The notes under the pieces were generated by a model, which saw only the letters and a list, made by a program, of their open reading frames with translations, was not told where the DNA came from and did no database searches. From positions 1 to 64,000 of the forward strand of contig CAJUES010000010.1 in NCBI GenBank assembly GCA_910585765.1: a stretch of DNA of 64,000 bases. Direction: 5' to 3'. This document shows, one piece after another, positions 53,476-62,911 of this stretch. Both the position numbers and the translations under genes were made by a program. Each line of letters opens with the position of its first letter. Position 1 is the first letter of the stretch. Source of the stretch: an uncultured Lachnospiraceae bacterium (GTDB taxonomy: Bacteria > Bacillota > Clostridia > Lachnospirales > Lachnospiraceae).

Positions 53476-53790
53476 ATGAAAACATATTTCAGTCTGAAAG
53501 GTATACTTAACCCCGCTGTAAATGCAGATTCCCAGCCCCGCACACCGCGCGACATGCTGCTCGATGATATCCGCAAGACACAATGTGCCCTGGAGATCGC
53601 ATATTCCGGTTTTGACAATGTAATGGATCCCGACCTGATCGACTGTTATATCTATGAAGTCAACTCCGCGCTGAAACGTTATCGTTTTCTGCTGCAGCAG
53701 GCGGCACAGATGCAGCTCTACGAGGAGTACCATATGGACTCCCCTGAATTCTGTGACACCAAACCGCTTGTGCAGCAGCCGATCGCGTAA
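53476..53790 (+). CDS. DUF2508 family protein (YaaL-like)
   Basis: 104 residues from the ATG at 53476 with AAGGAC upstream. The core LLDDIRKTQCALEIAYSGFD then DPDLIDCYIYEVNSALKRY matches YaaL/DUF2508, a small helical cytoplasmic protein usually encoded next to recombination or sporulation (bofA) genes in Bacillus. Here it is next to flagellin genes and longer than usual by about 25 residues at each end. Role unknown. It converges with fliS, 19 bases apart. Confidence 0.75.
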   Translation: MKTYFSLKGILNPAVNADSQPRTPRDMLLDDIRKTQCALEIAYSGFDNVMDPDLIDCYIYEVNSALKRYRFLLQQAAQMQLYEEYHMDSPEFCDTKPLVQQPIA

Positions 53791-53809
53791 CCGCCCCAGG
53801 GGACATCGA

Positions 53810-54286
53810 TCACACGCAAAACCCTCTCGCTGTACCGTACTGCTGCAGGCTCTCGTTGACATCTGTCTTGCTGTATGTTAACCCTGCATATACATCCTGT
53901 GCATTCTCCATAAGCGGCCGTGACTGATCTTCCCTGCTGATGGTGTGATACGCATCCCGCAGCTTCTGAAACATGCCGATAATCTGGTCAAGCTGCTCCG
54001 CGCTGATGCCGTTCATATCGTGCGCAAGCTCCCTGTCCGCAAACGCATATATCGCGAATAGATTTCTCGACAAGTCATAGTTAAAGTCCAGGCTGCACCT
54101 CAGTTCGGATATGCAGTTTCTGGCACACTGCATGCCCTTTTTAAATTCCTGTCTGCAGCCGATGCTCTGGGCGGCTGCAGCGTCTTTCAAATATGTCAGG
54201 ATCATATCATACAGGATCACAACCAGCTGTGTGCGGTTCGCGTGTGTGATCCGTCTCGTGAAGATCTGTTTCATTTCCTTTGTCAT
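53810..54286 (-). CDS. fliS: Flagellar secretion chaperone FliS
   Basis: 158 residues, longer than the usual 125-135. A four-helix bundle pattern: THANRTQLVVILYDMILTYL, MQCARNCISELRCSLDFNYD and LFAIYAFADRELAHD. FliS caps the C-terminal helix of unfolded flagellin and prevents early polymerisation. The tail beyond residue 125 (VYAGLTYSKTDVNESLQQYG) is an extension. Immediately downstream of flagellin on the same strand; AAAGGTCAGG lies upstream of the ATG. Confidence 0.85.
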   Translation of the reverse strand: MTKEMKQIFTRRITHANRTQLVVILYDMILTYLKDAAAAQSIGCRQEFKKGMQCARNCISELRCSLDFNYDLSRNLFAIYAFADRELAHDMNGISAEQLDQIIGMFQKLRDAYHTISREDQSRPLMENAQDVYAGLTYSKTDVNESLQQYGTARGFCV

Positions 54287-54323
54287 GCCAATAACCTGAC
54301 CTTTCTGTTTCTGATTTGTATTG

Positions 54324-54374
54324 AGGAACTGTTACGACCTGTCTGACTGTATCTCTTGTCTTTCTGCAGTTCCT
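54324..54374. repeat. AGGAACTG inverted repeat between flagellin and fliS
   Basis: AGGAACTG at 54324-54331 and CAGTTCCT at 54367-54374, 8-base perfect arms around about 35 bases. The arms match the ends of the elements at 22859 and 14649. It is located 8 bases after the flagellin stop and may act as a processing or attenuation site. Confidence 0.55.
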
Positions 54375-54382
54375 ATGGATTT

Positions 54383-56233
54383 CTACTGTAACAGCTGCAA
54401 TACCTGCTGCGGTCTCTCGTTTGCCTGTGCAAGCATCGATGTGGACGCCTGTACGAGTACCTGTACAGTCGAGTACTCTGTCATCTCGGCTGCCATATCC
54501 ACATCCATGATGCGCGAGTACGCCGAGGTGATGTTCTCCTCCGTCGTGTCCAGATTGGTGATGGTGTGCTCCAGACGGTTGGAGTATGCACCGATCCTTG
54601 AACGGATCGCGGACAGCTGGACGATCGCGTCGCTCACATCATCGATCGCCAGGCGCGCCGACTCCTCTGTCGTGAGGTCGATGCGATCCACGCCGAGGTT
54701 CGCCGCGCTCATCGAGGGGATCTCCAACTCCATATACTGACCTGCGTTCGCACCCACCTGCACGATCATCGCACCCATACCGGTCACATCGATCTTGAGA
54801 CAGTCATCTGCCGTATTGTTTCCGATCGTGTACTCTGTGCAGGTAGTCATCGTTTTGGTGTAGAGGAAATCGTCGAGCGTCTTCTGCGTCGCCATTTCCG
54901 CGCCGTACTCGTTGGTGTCCTTGTACAGTTCAAAGCTGGCGGTATTGCCGGGCACTTTTGTCCCTGTCTTTCCGTCGATCGTCGTATACTCGATCGAAAA
55001 CGTATTATTGGCTTCGTCCCACTCAACTTTGTCAATGTTGACGGCGCATCCCGGATTCTTAGTTTTAAAATATTCCGCGAAATCATCCTTCAGGCTCTTG
55101 CCGTTGTCGCCCCTGTAATCCGTATATATTTCCGCATCCTGCCCTGCAAGTTCGTCTCCCGCGGAATCGACATTCTTGAAGAAGTTGAGTTCGCCGATGT
55201 TATACCGCTTCCCGTCGTCACCCTTCACCGCGATATTCCTGTAGCATTCCACAGAGCTGAACGATGTGGTGGTGACTACTGTGCCGCCTGTCGCGCTGTT
55301 CTTGTATGTGGTGGTTATGCTGTCCACCGCGCCTGTCTGCGGGTTGTTGGCTGAGATTGGCTTCGATGTCGTTGTCGCCCCGCCTGCGGTATTATCGATC
55401 GGTGTCCTGTCATTCACCGAGATCTTGATCTCAAAATTGCCCTGTGCCTTGATGACGATATTCTCATCCTCGACAGTGACCTTGGAACCTTCCGGAAACG
55501 CCTTGATCTGATCGATATCTGTCTCATACTTGCCGATCGACGCGCTCGTCACAAGGCTATCCTTCAACAGATCCTTATCGTTGTTGACCTCATACCGCTC
55601 TTTCTCTGTCTTCTGCTCTTCAACCCGCTCGTATGTGATATCGACCACTTTTCCGTCCGGATCCTTGATCTTTGTCTCCTCCAGCGAGTACCGGGTCGTC
55701 GTGTCCTCATAGTGACTATATTTCAGCTGACCGATCACATACGTCCCTGTCGCGACACCCTCTGTGTGGGACATCACCTTGACATTGTCAATGTTCGCGT
55801 ATGCCTTGAATGCAAAGCTCCCATCCAGCAGACTCTGCGAGTTGAACTCCGTCGTTTCCGCGATCCGGTCGATCTCGCTCACAAGCTGATCAATCTCCTT
55901 CTGTATCATTTCCCTGTCCGAGTCTGCATTCGTACCGTTTGCAGACTGGATCGCAAGCTCGTTCATGCGCTGCAGGATGTCGTGGATCTCCGCCATGGCA
56001 CCATCCGCCGTGTTCAGCGCGGACAGACCGTCGTTGGCGCTCTGGTTCGCCTCCTGAAGGCTCTTGATCTGCGCGTTCATGCGCCTTGCGATGGCAAGAC
56101 CGGCTGCATTGTCCGCCGCGCTGTTGATCTTGTAGCCGCTCGACAGCCGCTTGGTGGATGCAGTCACTCTCTTGTCGTTGTTATTCATTGCATTTTTTGC
56201 TATGATTGATGAAACGTTGTAATTAATTCTCAT
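54383..56233 (-). CDS. hag: Flagellin
   Basis: 616 residues, filament subunit. The D0/D1 N-terminal region is classical (MRINYNVSSIIAKNAMNNND, RLSSGYKINSAADNAAGLAI, NDGLSALNTADGAMAEIHDI). The C-terminal D1/D0 is also clear (RSRIGAYSNRLEHTITNL, VLVQASTSMLAQANERPQQV). Between residues about 150 and 490 lies a large variable D2/D3 region rich in Thr, Lys and Asp, the surface-exposed part. GGAGAGAGGAAAATGC precedes the ATG. No sigma-28 promoter was convincing upstream. Followed by fliS. Confidence 0.95.
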   Translation of the reverse strand: MRINYNVSSIIAKNAMNNNDKRVTASTKRLSSGYKINSAADNAAGLAIARRMNAQIKSLQEANQSANDGLSALNTADGAMAEIHDILQRMNELAIQSANGTNADSDREMIQKEIDQLVSEIDRIAETTEFNSQSLLDGSFAFKAYANIDNVKVMSHTEGVATGTYVIGQLKYSHYEDTTTRYSLEETKIKDPDGKVVDITYERVEEQKTEKERYEVNNDKDLLKDSLVTSASIGKYETDIDQIKAFPEGSKVTVEDENIVIKAQGNFEIKISVNDRTPIDNTAGGATTTSKPISANNPQTGAVDSITTTYKNSATGGTVVTTTSFSSVECYRNIAVKGDDGKRYNIGELNFFKNVDSAGDELAGQDAEIYTDYRGDNGKSLKDDFAEYFKTKNPGCAVNIDKVEWDEANNTFSIEYTTIDGKTGTKVPGNTASFELYKDTNEYGAEMATQKTLDDFLYTKTMTTCTEYTIGNNTADDCLKIDVTGMGAMIVQVGANAGQYMELEIPSMSAANLGVDRIDLTTEESARLAIDDVSDAIVQLSAIRSRIGAYSNRLEHTITNLDTTEENITSAYSRIMDVDMAAEMTEYSTVQVLVQASTSMLAQANERPQQVLQLLQ

Positions 56234-56338
56234 GCATTTTCCTCTCTCCTGTGGAACTTTTCAAATAATCTGTGCCTGTGCTGCCCTGTCCCTGCAAAAC
56301 CGCATACGGGATCGCCCGGTGAAGATCTTTTCGGACCA

Positions 56339-59300
56339 TCACACTGCTTTCAGGGCTGTCAAAAATGCTTTTGCTGTCTGATACAGCTCACTTGTCGAAG
56401 CTTTCGCGGCGTCCGCCGTGCTCTTTGCGTCCCTGTCCTGCCCAAATTTATTCAAATCAACTGACCTGGCGTGCACCAGACTGATGCCGGTCTTCCTGTC
56501 ACCCGCCCTGCCAAGCTCCTGTCTCACTGCTTCCTCGAGCCGTGCCAGCTCCGCTTTTCCTGCGCGGTTCTCGTACACGATCATTCCCGATACCCGATCC
56601 TTGGTGACATCAAATTCTGCCGCCACCCTGCCGAGATTTTCTGTGTCGAGCGTCACTGCGACCTTGCCGGTCTGCGACGCATTGTGGTAGATCTTCAGGT
56701 TCACAGAAGTGATCTCACCCTTGATGTTCATGGGAATCTCGTAGTTTTCTTCTCTCGCCAGATTTCCTGCGAGGGAAAGCCCTTTGTACAGCGCCTTTGC
56801 AGCCTTCACGTCAATTTTTGCATTGTCGGCACTGCCTGTGTAGAGCATCTGCTCGACCGCCTTGTTCGCCTCGCTGATGATCTCCTTGTACGACACCCCT
56901 GCGCGCCCCGCATCCGTCAGATTTTCGACGAAGCTGTCCCCAAGCGCCAGCAATCCGCTGTCTGTCTGCTCGCTGTCTGCCGCATCGGCTGTCCCCGCGT
57001 CATCGTCGTCGGAGCCTTCTGTGTTTCCGTTGATGATCTGCCTGAACAGGGATCCGCGCTCAAAGATCAGTGTCGACGCCGCCTGGATATTGTCCACATT
57101 GATGTTCTGACCGTAGTCGATCAGCGCATTGATGATCTGCTCGTCGATCTGCTCCACCTCGTGCATATCCCGCTGGAAGCTCTTGAGGCTCTCCGCCTTT
57201 TCCTGCCGCACCTGCTCCCCGTCGTTTGTCGCGCGCGCCGCCTTCACTGTGTCCGCGAACGCTTCTATCGTCGTCTCGTCCGTGATGTCGGTCGATCTTA
57301 TCTGTGAAAAGTCTGTCCTGCCGGCAAGTTCATCGTTGATCTCACCGGAAAGTCTCGCATAATACTGTTCCTGTGCCGCTGCATCCGCATCGTTCCTGTC
57401 GGACTGACGGTCTGGCGACTGGTGATATCCTGCGTTGATCTGTGTGTCGATCGCCTTGCCCTTTGTGATGAGCTGCTCCAGCCCGCCAAACCCGTCGTCA
57501 ACGCGCACATCCATATTTTTGTCCGCCGCCGTGCGCACCGCGGACAGCATGTTCTTGAAGTTCATCTGCGCGCCGCTCGCCACAAGGCTTCCGATCACTG
57601 CGCCGTCCGATTTCTCGATCTGGCGGAACATCCTGTAGATACCAATATATGCTTCCCGCTCCTCCGCGCTGATGTTGTGGGTCCTGTCAAGGCGCTGCAA
57701 AAACTTTGCGTATTTTTCCGCATCCCTGGCGGGATCGGCGTCCTTGCTGTCCAGATACGCCTCGAGCTCCTCCATGGTCATCTCGAGCGGATTTTTCTGC
57801 TCCCGTATCATCTGGAGCGTGGTCGCCGGTGTCATCCTGCTGATCACCCCAGTCACCTGACTGTCCGCTTCCTTGACCGCATTGATATTGTCCTCGTTGA
57901 TCTCCATGCGGTTGTAGCCCAGGATCCGGACTGCGCGCTTATTTGACTCGCTCGTCTCAAGCCCCAGATCGGTGAGGATATCGTCGATATTGCCAAATGC
58001 CTTGCTGATCCGGTCGCCAAGATCCCTGCGCGGCTCCGTCATCAGCGTCTCGTACGCCGCGGACGCCTTTTGCTGCTGCTCCGGGTTCTGGCCTGCATTC
58101 TTATTGCCCTGCTGGTTTAACTGGTTTTCCAACTGGTTCTGGAGCGTCCTGCCCGCCTCATGGATATGGAGCAGTGTGCTCTGGGAAAACTTCGACAGGA
58201 TCCTGCCGATCACTGCCGCGGGCATACCGGACAGCTCCTTTGTCCTGGTCAGTGTCTCTTCATATAATAATGCGCGCTCTGCATTCTCCTCCGCGCTCTC
58301 TCCCTGGAAGAGGACTGCGTTGATGCGCTCCTCCGCTGCCCGGAGTGCGTCCACGAGCTTGGAAAGCTCGGTCGTGTCGATCGAGATCCCCGCTTTCAGG
58401 AGATGCCTGTTCGCCTCCTCCGTCATCATGAGACGGATCTCCTCGAGCTGGCGCCTTGCCTGCACTTCCTTCAGCGCCTCGGCGTTCGCCCCACCTGCCG
58501 CTGTATCTGTATCATATTCATTTGCTGTATCTGTTGCTCTCTCTGTCCCAGCCATGTCAGCGCTGCCGACATGCCCGGACTCTGACTGCGGTGCATCGGT
58601 CTGCTGTTTTTCGATCTGCTCCTGCGCCTGCGCCAGATTTTTGATATTCATCTCTTTTCCGGACTCAGCCACCGCGTGGACTGCCTCGTCGGAGATCCTG
58701 CCTGCCTGCTCCGCGATCTCATGCGCCTGCTCTGCGACGGAGCGCTCGCCCCTCATGTCCGCCTCGCTCGGCGCCTTGCCGTTTTCCATGGCTGTGACGC
58801 ACATGGCTGCAATATCATCCCGGCTCATCGGAAGCGGCAGATTTCTCAGCTCCGTAACTTTGTTGAGATTGTCTGCGTTGAGCTCGATACCGGACTCGAC
58901 AAGCCACTTCGCATTCGCTGCCGCCTGTGCTTTTGTCCCGGCATCCGTGTCAAGCCCCGCCTCTTTCACAACGGAGTCAATCCGTCCCTCAAGATTGCTC
59001 CAGTTGATGCTGTCCGCCTTCTTCGCATAATATTTCCCATAACTGCCCTGCCCCTCGCTGTAATAGCCCTGGGACTGACGGATATTCTCCGTGCTGGAAT
59101 ACTGCGCCTTGTAGATATTTTCTATCGTGGGCGCCTTGCCGTTCACAACGAGATACTTGACGGCATCATCCGAGAGTTCCCCGATCCCCGATGCCTCCAT
59201 CACCGCGCTCACAAGCTCTGCGATGTTTTCTTCCGTGACTGGCATGTCACTTTCCTGCAGCGCATCCGAGAGTTTCCCGACAAGCTCGTTGACGAGTGCT

Positions 59301-59749
59301 CCCGCGTCTGTCCTGCTCCCCACGATCTGTTCTATGGTATCCAGATCAAGATTGTCATTATATCCTGTTACCTCGACTCCTGCCTTTGCCAGCGTCACCT
59401 TGATCCTGTCTACAATCGTCACATACGTCTCCACGTCGGTGCTTCCCGGCGTGAATCCTTCCTCCTGCATCTTCTGGAGATCTTCCCCTGAAACGCAGCT
59501 GGACATCACTATCATAAAGTCTTTCTTGGATTGAGCATTTGAATTAGCTGCCTGCTGCATAATTTCTTCAGCGGTCATTCCATGACCTCCGTATGCTTCG
59601 TTATCCATAACTTTATCAGCGATGTCCAGTTTGTAACCGCTCCTCGATACATTTCCCGTACTCTGGGCGGCTGGTTTGTATGTAGTTGTAGTTGACTCGG
59701 TGTTGACTGGTACAGAGGCGGAATACTGCGTATCTACCGTAATATTCAT
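56339..59749 (-). CDS. Large DUF6240-type protein, FliK-like C-terminus
   Basis: 1136 residues from the ATG at 59749; a GTG 75 bases upstream is also possible. Ser/Thr-rich start, then long helical regions with at least six degenerate copies of a 17-residue motif, hxxGxxhNxxNhxxh (for example LVVNGKAPTIENIYKAQ, VAESGKEMNIKNLAQAQ, LVASGAQMNFKNMLSAV, LIDYGQNINVDNIQAAS). The C-terminal 150 residues (NIKGEITSVNLKIYHN, GKVAVTLDTENLGRVAAEFD) have the pattern of the FliK hook-length-control domain. Position next to flagellin supports a role in flagellar export or hook length. The DUF6240 label is tentative. Confidence 0.7.
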   Translation of the reverse strand: MNITVDTQYSASVPVNTESTTTTYKPAAQSTGNVSRSGYKLDIADKVMDNEAYGGHGMTAEEIMQQAANSNAQSKKDFMIVMSSCVSGEDLQKMQEEGFTPGSTDVETYVTIVDRIKVTLAKAGVEVTGYNDNLDLDTIEQIVGSRTDAGALVNELVGKLSDALQESDMPVTEENIAELVSAVMEASGIGELSDDAVKYLVVNGKAPTIENIYKAQYSSTENIRQSQGYYSEGQGSYGKYYAKKADSINWSNLEGRIDSVVKEAGLDTDAGTKAQAAANAKWLVESGIELNADNLNKVTELRNLPLPMSRDDIAAMCVTAMENGKAPSEADMRGERSVAEQAHEIAEQAGRISDEAVHAVAESGKEMNIKNLAQAQEQIEKQQTDAPQSESGHVGSADMAGTERATDTANEYDTDTAAGGANAEALKEVQARRQLEEIRLMMTEEANRHLLKAGISIDTTELSKLVDALRAAEERINAVLFQGESAEENAERALLYEETLTRTKELSGMPAAVIGRILSKFSQSTLLHIHEAGRTLQNQLENQLNQQGNKNAGQNPEQQQKASAAYETLMTEPRRDLGDRISKAFGNIDDILTDLGLETSESNKRAVRILGYNRMEINEDNINAVKEADSQVTGVISRMTPATTLQMIREQKNPLEMTMEELEAYLDSKDADPARDAEKYAKFLQRLDRTHNISAEEREAYIGIYRMFRQIEKSDGAVIGSLVASGAQMNFKNMLSAVRTAADKNMDVRVDDGFGGLEQLITKGKAIDTQINAGYHQSPDRQSDRNDADAAAQEQYYARLSGEINDELAGRTDFSQIRSTDITDETTIEAFADTVKAARATNDGEQVRQEKAESLKSFQRDMHEVEQIDEQIINALIDYGQNINVDNIQAASTLIFERGSLFRQIINGNTEGSDDDDAGTADAADSEQTDSGLLALGDSFVENLTDAGRAGVSYKEIISEANKAVEQMLYTGSADNAKIDVKAAKALYKGLSLAGNLAREENYEIPMNIKGEITSVNLKIYHNASQTGKVAVTLDTENLGRVAAEFDVTKDRVSGMIVYENRAGKAELARLEEAVRQELGRAGDRKTGISLVHARSVDLNKFGQDRDAKSTADAAKASTSELYQTAKAFLTALKAV

Positions 59750-60028
59750 ACACATTCCCTGCTCTTTCCCTGTCTTATCATAATTGTGCTGTCCGCCGGA
59801 GGCAGACAGTCCATTGCTGTTCACTCGTATAGATACATTGATCGGCGAGCAATCACAACAACGTCATTTCTCTTGTAGTATATATCGAAATGTTTGTGCA
59901 AAAACTTAAGAGTGAATCAAAAGAAATGTGATTGTTACCCTGCGGTGATCGTGGTATACTTATTATAAGATCACAACAAAATTTATTTTGACAGAAGTGT
60001 CATCCTATGAAGAAAAGGAAGTGTTAAC

Positions 60029-60592
60029 ATGGCATTATTGGCAGGAGAAAACCCCAAAACCGAAAAGATCGGCGGTGTCATCTACAACATGTCGCCATCC
60101 CCGAACTACCTGCACGGGATTGTCAACAACAATATCAACACGATCATCAAAACGAGCTTAAAGGACAGTCTCTGCCTCGTGTTCATGGAAAATCTTGACT
60201 TTCAATACCAGCCCGATGTCAACGATGACTACATCATCCCGGACATCATGGTCGTGTGCGACCGAAAGAAGATCAAGGGCGGCAGCTATACCGGCGTTCC
60301 CAGGTTCATCGCAGAGACACTGAGCCCCTCCACCTCCATGCGGGATCTCACGGTCAAGAAGGATATCTACGAAGCAGCGGGCGTGCCCGAGTACTGGATC
60401 GTGTCGCCCAGAGAGTGCGGCGTACAGATCTACTATCTCGACCAGGGAAAATACCGGCTTGCGAACAGCTATATCCTCGAGGACGACAAGGACGACGAAT
60501 TTTACAATGCGGAGACGGTCATCAGCCTGAGGGCATTTCCGCACATTCACATGACACTCGCCGATATATTTGAAAATGTATATCCCGAATGA
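60029..60592 (+). CDS. Uma2 family endonuclease
   Basis: 187 residues, usual length. PD-(D/E)XK core of the Uma2 (DUF820) type: IGGVIYNMSPSPNYLHGIVN, the Asp of DDYIIPDIMVVCD, and the PRFIAETLSPSTSMRDLTVK section with E as the second acid and K near. EYWIVSPRECGVQIYYL follows. Abundant in cyanobacteria and Firmicutes, with no firm role. AAAAGGAAGTGTTAAC precedes the ATG. It stands alone between the flagellar block and trmL, and converges on trmL. Confidence 0.85.
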   Translation: MALLAGENPKTEKIGGVIYNMSPSPNYLHGIVNNNINTIIKTSLKDSLCLVFMENLDFQYQPDVNDDYIIPDIMVVCDRKKIKGGSYTGVPRFIAETLSPSTSMRDLTVKKDIYEAAGVPEYWIVSPRECGVQIYYLDQGKYRLANSYILEDDKDDEFYNAETVISLRAFPHIHMTLADIFENVYPE

Positions 60593-60655
60593 TCTCGTAA
60601 TTGAAATACTTTGCAAAAGATTTGTGCCAAGTGCAGCCCGCATTGAACACAGAGA

Positions 60656-60684
60656 ACGGGCAGGGAAAATCTTCCCTACCCGTT
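60656..60684. terminator. Bidirectional terminator between Uma2 and trmL genes
   Basis: ACGGGCAGGGAA pairs with TTCCCTACCCGT around a 4-base loop, with A residues before and TTTT after. It lies between the convergent genes and overlaps the last codons of trmL. Confidence 0.8.
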
Positions 60685-61194
60685 TTCTGCGTCCTGCCAC
60701 TTTGCGCGGTGCAGCGCGCCCTCCGTCTGCATGCCTGCAAATCCCTGCTGCCTCAGCGCCTCGTAGAGCACGATGGCGACGCTGTTTGACAGATTCAGGC
60801 TCCTGATCCGGTCGAGCATCGGGATGCGGATGCAGGTGTCCTCGTGATCCACCAGAATGTCTTCCGGAATCCCTGCGCTCTCCCTGCCAAACATGATGAA
60901 GTCCTCTCTGCCAAACGCCGCCTGTGTGTACACTTTCCTCGCCTTGGTCGTCGCCATCCAGATCCTCGCCTCCGGGTTCTGCGCCAGATTTCTCTCCGCA
61001 AACTCCTCGAAGTTCATGTACCGGCGCACGTCGAGATGCTCCCAGTAATCCATGCCTGCCCTGCGCAGCTCCTTGCCTGTCAGCCGGAATCCAAGCGGTT
61101 CTATCAAATGGAGCACGGTCCCTGTCGCGACGCAGGTCCTGCCTATATTGCCAGTGTTTGCCGGAATCTCCGGCTGATGTAATACGATATTCAT
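60676..61194 (-). CDS. trmL: tRNA (cytidine/uridine-2'-O-)-methyltransferase TrmL
   Basis: 172 residues from the ATG at 61194 (GGACAGGTG upstream). SPOUT fold with the trefoil-knot motifs: NIVLHQPEIPANTGNIGRTC at the start, VLHLIEPLGFRLTGKELRRA, FIMFGRESAGIPEDIL binding S-adenosylmethionine and RSLNLSNSVAIVLYEALRQQ at the end. It methylates the wobble ribose of tRNA-Leu in characterised members. It is 27 bases downstream of the aminotransferase gene. Confidence 0.93.
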   Translation of the reverse strand: MNIVLHQPEIPANTGNIGRTCVATGTVLHLIEPLGFRLTGKELRRAGMDYWEHLDVRRYMNFEEFAERNLAQNPEARIWMATTKARKVYTQAAFGREDFIMFGRESAGIPEDILVDHEDTCIRIPMLDRIRSLNLSNSVAIVLYEALRQQGFAGMQTEGALHRAKWQDAENG

Positions 61195-61221
61195 GATCAC
61201 CTGTCCGCCCTAACGATATAT

Positions 61222-62388
61222 CTATTGAAGACGCCCGACAAAGCGCTCGAGCCTCGCGATCGCCTTCTTGAGATTCTCGAGGGAGTACGCGTACGAGATG
61301 CGCAAAAATCCCTCGCCGCTGTCACCGAAAGCATTTCCCGGAACCACCGCAAGCTTCTCCTCGTGCAGGAGTTTTGTGGCAAACGCGTCGCTCGTCATGC
61401 CAAACTGCTTCACGCACGGGAACATATAAAACGCACCGAACGGCTCGAAGCACTCCAGCCCCATCTCCCTGAATGCGTTGACGAGATAGCGGCGCCTCTG
61501 ATTGTAGGAATCGCGCATCATCTGCACGTCCGCGTCGCCGTTTTTCAGCGCGTCGACCGCCGCATACTGCGACGTCGTCGGCGCGCACATGATACAGAAC
61601 TGGTGTATCTTGTACATCTGCTCGATGATCTGTTTTGGACCGCAGGCATATCCAAGCCGCCAGCCTGTCATGGCATAGGATTTGGAAAAACCGTTGATCA
61701 GGACAGTCCGCTCCCACATGCCGGGGATATTGGCGATGGAGACATGCTTCTCCGTGTAGCACAGCTCCGCGTAGATCTCGTCCGAGAGCACAAAGATATC
61801 ATGTCTCTCTATCACCCTGGCGATCGCCTCCAGATCCGCGCGCTCCATGATCGCACCTGTCGGATTGTTGGGGAACGGCAGGATCAGCACTTTTGTCCTG
61901 TCCGTGATCGCCGCCTCGAGCTCCGCCGCTGTCAGCCGGAACTGATTCTCGTTTTTCAGCTCGATGATCACAGGCTTTGCTCCTGCAAGGATCGCGCAGG
62001 GCTCGTAGGAGACATAGCTTGGCTGCGGTATGATCACCTCATCGCCGGGATCGACCATGGCGCGGAGTGCGATGTCGATCGCCTCCGACCCGCCCACTGT
62101 CACCAGAATGCCATCCTTGGGATCATAGTTTAGGTCAAACCGCCTGTTGAGGTATCTGTTGATCTCCTCGCGCAGCTCCAGCAGACCTGCGTTTGCCGTA
62201 TAAAACGTGCGCCCCTTCTCGAGCGAATAAATCCCCTCGTCCCTGATATGCCATGGCGTCTCAAAGTCCGGCTCGCCCACGCCCAGCGAGATGACATCGG
62301 GGTCGTTCATCTCACTCACAATGTCAAAATATCTGCGTATGCCCGAAGGCTTGATCGTCGTGATCATTTTTGATAATGGATTTCTCAT
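61222..62388 (-). CDS. PLP-dependent aminotransferase, class I/II
   Basis: 388 residues. The fold type I core is clear: DVISLGVGEPDFETPWHIRD at the start, NNPTGAIMERADLEAI, and the pyridoxal lysine in VLINGFSKSYAMTGWRLGYA. Resembles aspartate/aromatic and other broad-specificity aminotransferases of Clostridia. Its start codon overlaps the stop of the Lrp gene (ATGA), so the two are translated together, and the regulator probably controls it in response to an amino acid. Confidence 0.93.
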   Translation of the reverse strand: MRNPLSKMITTIKPSGIRRYFDIVSEMNDPDVISLGVGEPDFETPWHIRDEGIYSLEKGRTFYTANAGLLELREEINRYLNRRFDLNYDPKDGILVTVGGSEAIDIALRAMVDPGDEVIIPQPSYVSYEPCAILAGAKPVIIELKNENQFRLTAAELEAAITDRTKVLILPFPNNPTGAIMERADLEAIARVIERHDIFVLSDEIYAELCYTEKHVSIANIPGMWERTVLINGFSKSYAMTGWRLGYACGPKQIIEQMYKIHQFCIMCAPTTSQYAAVDALKNGDADVQMMRDSYNQRRRYLVNAFREMGLECFEPFGAFYMFPCVKQFGMTSDAFATKLLHEEKLAVVPGNAFGDSGEGFLRISYAYSLENLKKAIARLERFVGRLQ

Positions 62389-62867
62389 GGTGTCACCTGC
62401 ATCCTTTCGTCAGACGTTTTCCGATCCAGCACAGTGCCGTGATCCTTGTACTTTTTCAGGATAAAGTGTGTCGCCGTGCTGATGACCGTGTCAAGCGTTG
62501 ACAGCTTATCCGACACAAAATTGGAAACCTCCTTGAGTGTCTTGCCCTCCAGGCTCACCAGCAGGTCATATCCGCCGGAGATCAGGTACACTGCGTGCAC
62601 TTCCGGGTACTTGTAGATGCGCTCCGCAATGCTGTCAAACCCCTTGCCGCGCTGCGGCGTCACGCGCACCTCGATGAGCGCGCTGACCTTCTCCACAGAA
62701 GTCTTCTCCCAGTCGATCAGCGTGTGGTAGCCGCAGATGATCCCCTCCTTCTCCATCTGCTCCATCTCGTTTACAATGTCGGTCTCCTCCATGCCCAGTA
62801 TCACCGCGAGCTCATGCAGGTCGATCCTGCTGTTTTTTTCTATTATCGATAAAATCTGTTCTCTCAT
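62385..62867 (-). CDS. Lrp/AsnC-family transcriptional regulator
   Basis: 160 residues from the ATG at 62867 with GGAGG 8 bases upstream. The N-terminal winged HTH is atypically short (QILSIIEKNSRIDLHELAV, EETDIVNEMEQMEKEGIICG). The C-terminal RAM/AsnC ligand domain is clear (VSALIEVRVTPQRGKGFDSI, HAVYLISGGYDLLVSLEG, VISTATHFIL). Probably senses an amino acid related to the coupled aminotransferase. Confidence 0.9.
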   Translation of the reverse strand: MREQILSIIEKNSRIDLHELAVILGMEETDIVNEMEQMEKEGIICGYHTLIDWEKTSVEKVSALIEVRVTPQRGKGFDSIAERIYKYPEVHAVYLISGGYDLLVSLEGKTLKEVSNFVSDKLSTLDTVISTATHFILKKYKDHGTVLDRKTSDERMQVTP

Positions 62868-62911
62868 GAAACGTACCTCCGTTTTCATTTTTTTGTTTTA
62901 GAAACTTTTGA

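Noticed and set aside
59840..59847. GCCGATCA upstream of the large flagellar gene, similar to a sigma-28 -10 box
   Set aside because: No TAAA-like -35 at the right distance; the nearest AAAT is misplaced. Left out as a promoter.
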